DNA from: Paenibacillus sp.
GTDB lineage: Bacteria > Bacillota > Bacilli > Paenibacillales > Paenibacillaceae
Direction of reading: 5' to 3'
Assembly (NCBI GenBank): GCA_017512705.1
Contig: JAFWEX010000008.1
Span: 24,949 to 88,948 of the forward strand
DNA: 64,000 nt
The first letter of the stretch is position 1. Each line of letters opens with the position of its first letter. Shown here in pieces: positions 62,098 to 64,000 of this stretch. Under the pieces are notes generated by a model. The model was not told the DNA's origin. It worked only from the letters and a program-made list of their open reading frames with translations, and did not search any database. The position numbers and the translations under genes are program-made.

Positions 62098-64000
62098 GTG
62101 ACTTATAAATATAATCAACCATCGCACTCTAAAAAAGTAGTATCGGCCGTACTTGCAGGCATGATGGCCTTGAGCTCCGGTGGAGCTGTTATGGCGGCAG
62201 ACTCAACACAAACGGAACAAGGTCAGACTTCGGCAGTAAGTAATACGGCTGTATCGACTGGTTTGTTCACCGACATCAAAGCTGGATACTGGGCTGAGAA
62301 ACATGTGTATAAACTGGCGAACCAAGGCATTCTTCTCGGTAATAATGGTCTGTTCCGCCCAGGAGACGCGGTTACACAGCAAGAAGCTGTAACAATGGCA
62401 ATTCGTTTTATGAATATGGAATCCCAATTGAACACTGACACAGCCGCGGCATTACCGACAAATATGGAAGTGGGAAACTATTTCAAGCCATATGTTGCGC
62501 TGGCACTTCAACTGGGACTTATAGATAAAACAGAGGAAGCAACAGCAGACGTGTCCAAATCAACATGGGGCCAAAAACCGGCAACTCGCGAATGGATTAC
62601 TAAATTGTTGATCCGCTCACTGAACAAAGATGCTGAAGCCAAGAGTCAAAATAATCAATCTACAGGTTTTGCTGATAATGCAAGTATCTCTGATAGTGCT
62701 AAGGGCTATATTAACCTCGCTGTTAGTTTGGAACTGGCTAAAGGGCTTGAAGGTAACAAGTTCAATCCAACAGGTTCCGTTACACGTGCGCAGCTTGCAA
62801 CGTTTTTTAGCCGCGGAGAATCATTGACAGACACGCAGTATCCGAATACGACAACCGGTTATGTAACTGGATTGAAGGACGGACAGATCACATTGGTTGC
62901 TGATGGCAAAGCCATAAATTACACGGTGAACAGCAACACGCCTTATTTTACGAAGGAAAGTGAGACGCGGGTGTCTGCGTCGGATGTGAAACTGTATACT
63001 AAAGTCCTTATTGTGGGTACAGCAGGTAATGCCTCTTATGTGGAGGTAGTAGATGCCAAACCTCAGGTGGAAAGCGTTGAAGGTACGTTTGCACGTTCAT
63101 TGTCCGGTAATAAAATCGGATTGTTTGTGGGCGAGAATTATGAAACGTATTCTTATGATGAGAACACAGCATTCACCGATCAGAGTGGCCAAGCCATTCA
63201 ACTCTCTGACATAACAGCGAATAGCACGATTGAAGTGCAACGTGAGACGTTCTCTGCTGACAAAAAAACGGTTATGATACGGGTGAAATCCGGAATTGTT
63301 AATAAAAGCGATAGCGGAGTGGTGCAGGAAGTGAATACTTCTAGTAAAACCATTAAACTCGTCAATGCTCACGGTGCAGCAGAACAATACACATATAGTG
63401 ATAACCTGATTGTTCGTTATCAAAACCGAATTCTTCCACTTTCTGAATTGAAGGCTGGCAGTGCTGTCAAGTACACCGTAAAAGACAGTGTGTTACAAAC
63501 GATTGAATTGTCTCAAGGGGTTGAACAGTCGATTCGCGCTACGCTGGTTGAGATTGGCAGTAACCAGTCAACGTTGACGTTCAAGCGTGATGGCGGATCA
63601 CTTGAAGTAAAATTACTTAGTGATAAACCGGAAGTCATTATTAATGGTATTCAGGAAGCGAAACTCAATGATCTGATTTCAGATGCCAATAATGGAGATA
63701 AGGTTGAGCTCACTCTAAATAGTGATGATCAGATAACCCGCATTGAGGTTGTTGGTCGTCAGATGGAACCTCTAAATGGTGCTTCGGTCGTATCTTACAA
63801 TAATAAAACTAAAGTGCTTACTGTACTGGATGCGAATAAAAAGCCATATGTATTTACACTTGATGAAAAAACAAAATTGGATTACAACGCAACTAAGCCT
63901 ACATTATCAGGACTGGAGTCTCTTTTGAGTGATGGACGCAAAGTGGATCTTACATATGTAGGAACTCGTGCGTTGTCTGTAAAGGTCATTTATAAGTATG
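62098..64000 (+). CDS. S-layer-homology protein, 3' truncated by the window edge
   Basis: A frame without stop runs from a GTG at 62098 (after GAGAGGGGA) to the window end, giving at least 634 residues. A signal peptide ends VMAA (about 34). Three SLH domains follow: TGLFTDIKAGYWAEKHVYKL near 54, a second around 115-175, and TGFADNASISDSAKGYINLA near 185. They should bind cell-wall polymers. The rest is beta-rich with repeated short motifs such as VTGLKDGQITLV and EVNTSSKTIKLV, as in repeat adhesion or surface proteins. It follows the amidase/GerMN group. Confidence 0.85.
   Translation, partial: MTYKYNQPSHSKKVVSAVLAGMMALSSGGAVMAADSTQTEQGQTSAVSNTAVSTGLFTDIKAGYWAEKHVYKLANQGILLGNNGLFRPGDAVTQQEAVTMAIRFMNMESQLNTDTAAALPTNMEVGNYFKPYVALALQLGLIDKTEEATADVSKSTWGQKPATREWITKLLIRSLNKDAEAKSQNNQSTGFADNASISDSAKGYINLAVSLELAKGLEGNKFNPTGSVTRAQLATFFSRGESLTDTQYPNTTTGYVTGLKDGQITLVADGKAINYTVNSNTPYFTKESETRVSASDVKLYTKVLIVGTAGNASYVEVVDAKPQVESVEGTFARSLSGNKIGLFVGENYETYSYDENTAFTDQSGQAIQLSDITANSTIEVQRETFSADKKTVMIRVKSGIVNKSDSGVVQEVNTSSKTIKLVNAHGAAEQYTYSDNLIVRYQNRILPLSELKAGSAVKYTVKDSVLQTIELSQGVEQSIRATLVEIGSNQSTLTFKRDGGSLEVKLLSDKPEVIINGIQEAKLNDLISDANNGDKVELTLNSDDQITRIEVVGRQMEPLNGASVVSYNNKTKVLTVLDANKKPYVFTLDEKTKLDYNATKPTLSGLESLLSDGRKVDLTYVGTRALSVKVIYKY

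Overview
The window looks like the chromosome of a Gram-positive, spore-forming member of the Paenibacillaceae, most likely Paenibacillus. The evidence is Bacillus-type gene order (aroB-aroH-trpEDCFBA-hisC-tyrA; then ypiB/ypiF-qcrABC-ypjA-ypjB-mazG-dapB-mgsA-bshB1-bshA-cca-birA-panBCD-dinG; then ypmB, asnS, dnaD), bacillithiol synthesis genes, T-box, TRAP and pan-type leaders, sporulation-associated proteins and an S-layer-homology protein. No rRNA, tRNA, CRISPR array, insertion sequence or prophage was seen. Almost all of it is core metabolism.

Layout: (1) 1-10170 is the aromatic supra-operon: 3' part of aroB, aroH, a long trp leader with a TRAP-type (G/U)AG repeat array, then trpEDCFBA, hisC and tyrA. 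(2) 10278-10397 is a predicted free-standing small RNA. (3) 10478-12048 is an ECF sigma/anti-sigma pair with its own ECF-type promoter. (4) 12092-15397 holds a histidine phosphatase, an unknown protein, a gamma-carbonic anhydrase-like protein, a 59-codon IDEAL-domain gene and a YpiF homologue. (5) 15479-19446 is the menaquinol:cytochrome c reductase operon plus ypjA and ypjB. (6) 19574-30441 carries a YitT-family membrane protein, MazG, two TPR proteins, dapB, mgsA, bshB1/bshA, cca, birA and panBCD behind tandem pan-motif RNAs. (7) 30586-36170 holds dinG, rex, mtaD and ypmB. (8) 36330-38508 is a two-gene unit with a compact FtsH-like membrane protease and a GntR-like operator in its promoter. 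(9) 38645-42841 is hydroxyacyl-CoA dehydrogenase-ackA, then asnS-dnaD. (10) 43017-45375 is a second ECF sigma module with a three-repeat membrane protein; its sigma factor appears to start at ATT. (11) 51640-45497 (minus strand) is proBAC-mtnWXB behind a proline T-box, followed by divergent mtnE and mtnU. (12) 54630-57949 is a LysR regulator divergent from leuCD, with a Fur-like box just downstream of the leuCD-side promoter. (13) 58241-64000 is an envelope cluster: two tandem amidases, a GerMN lipoprotein and a truncated SLH protein.

Links between genes: chorismate made with AroB feeds AroH/TyrA and TrpE-A, with tryptophan sensed by TRAP at the leader. Methionine-salvage genes (mtaD, mtnWXB, mtnE, mtnU) lie in three places, one set in the proline operon. 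The points most worth following are the TRAP/long-range attenuator, the proline-salvage operon, the compact FtsH pair, the ATT-start sigma module, the orphan small RNA and the Fur-like site at leuCD. All functions come from reading sequence motifs and remembered family features; no database search was run.
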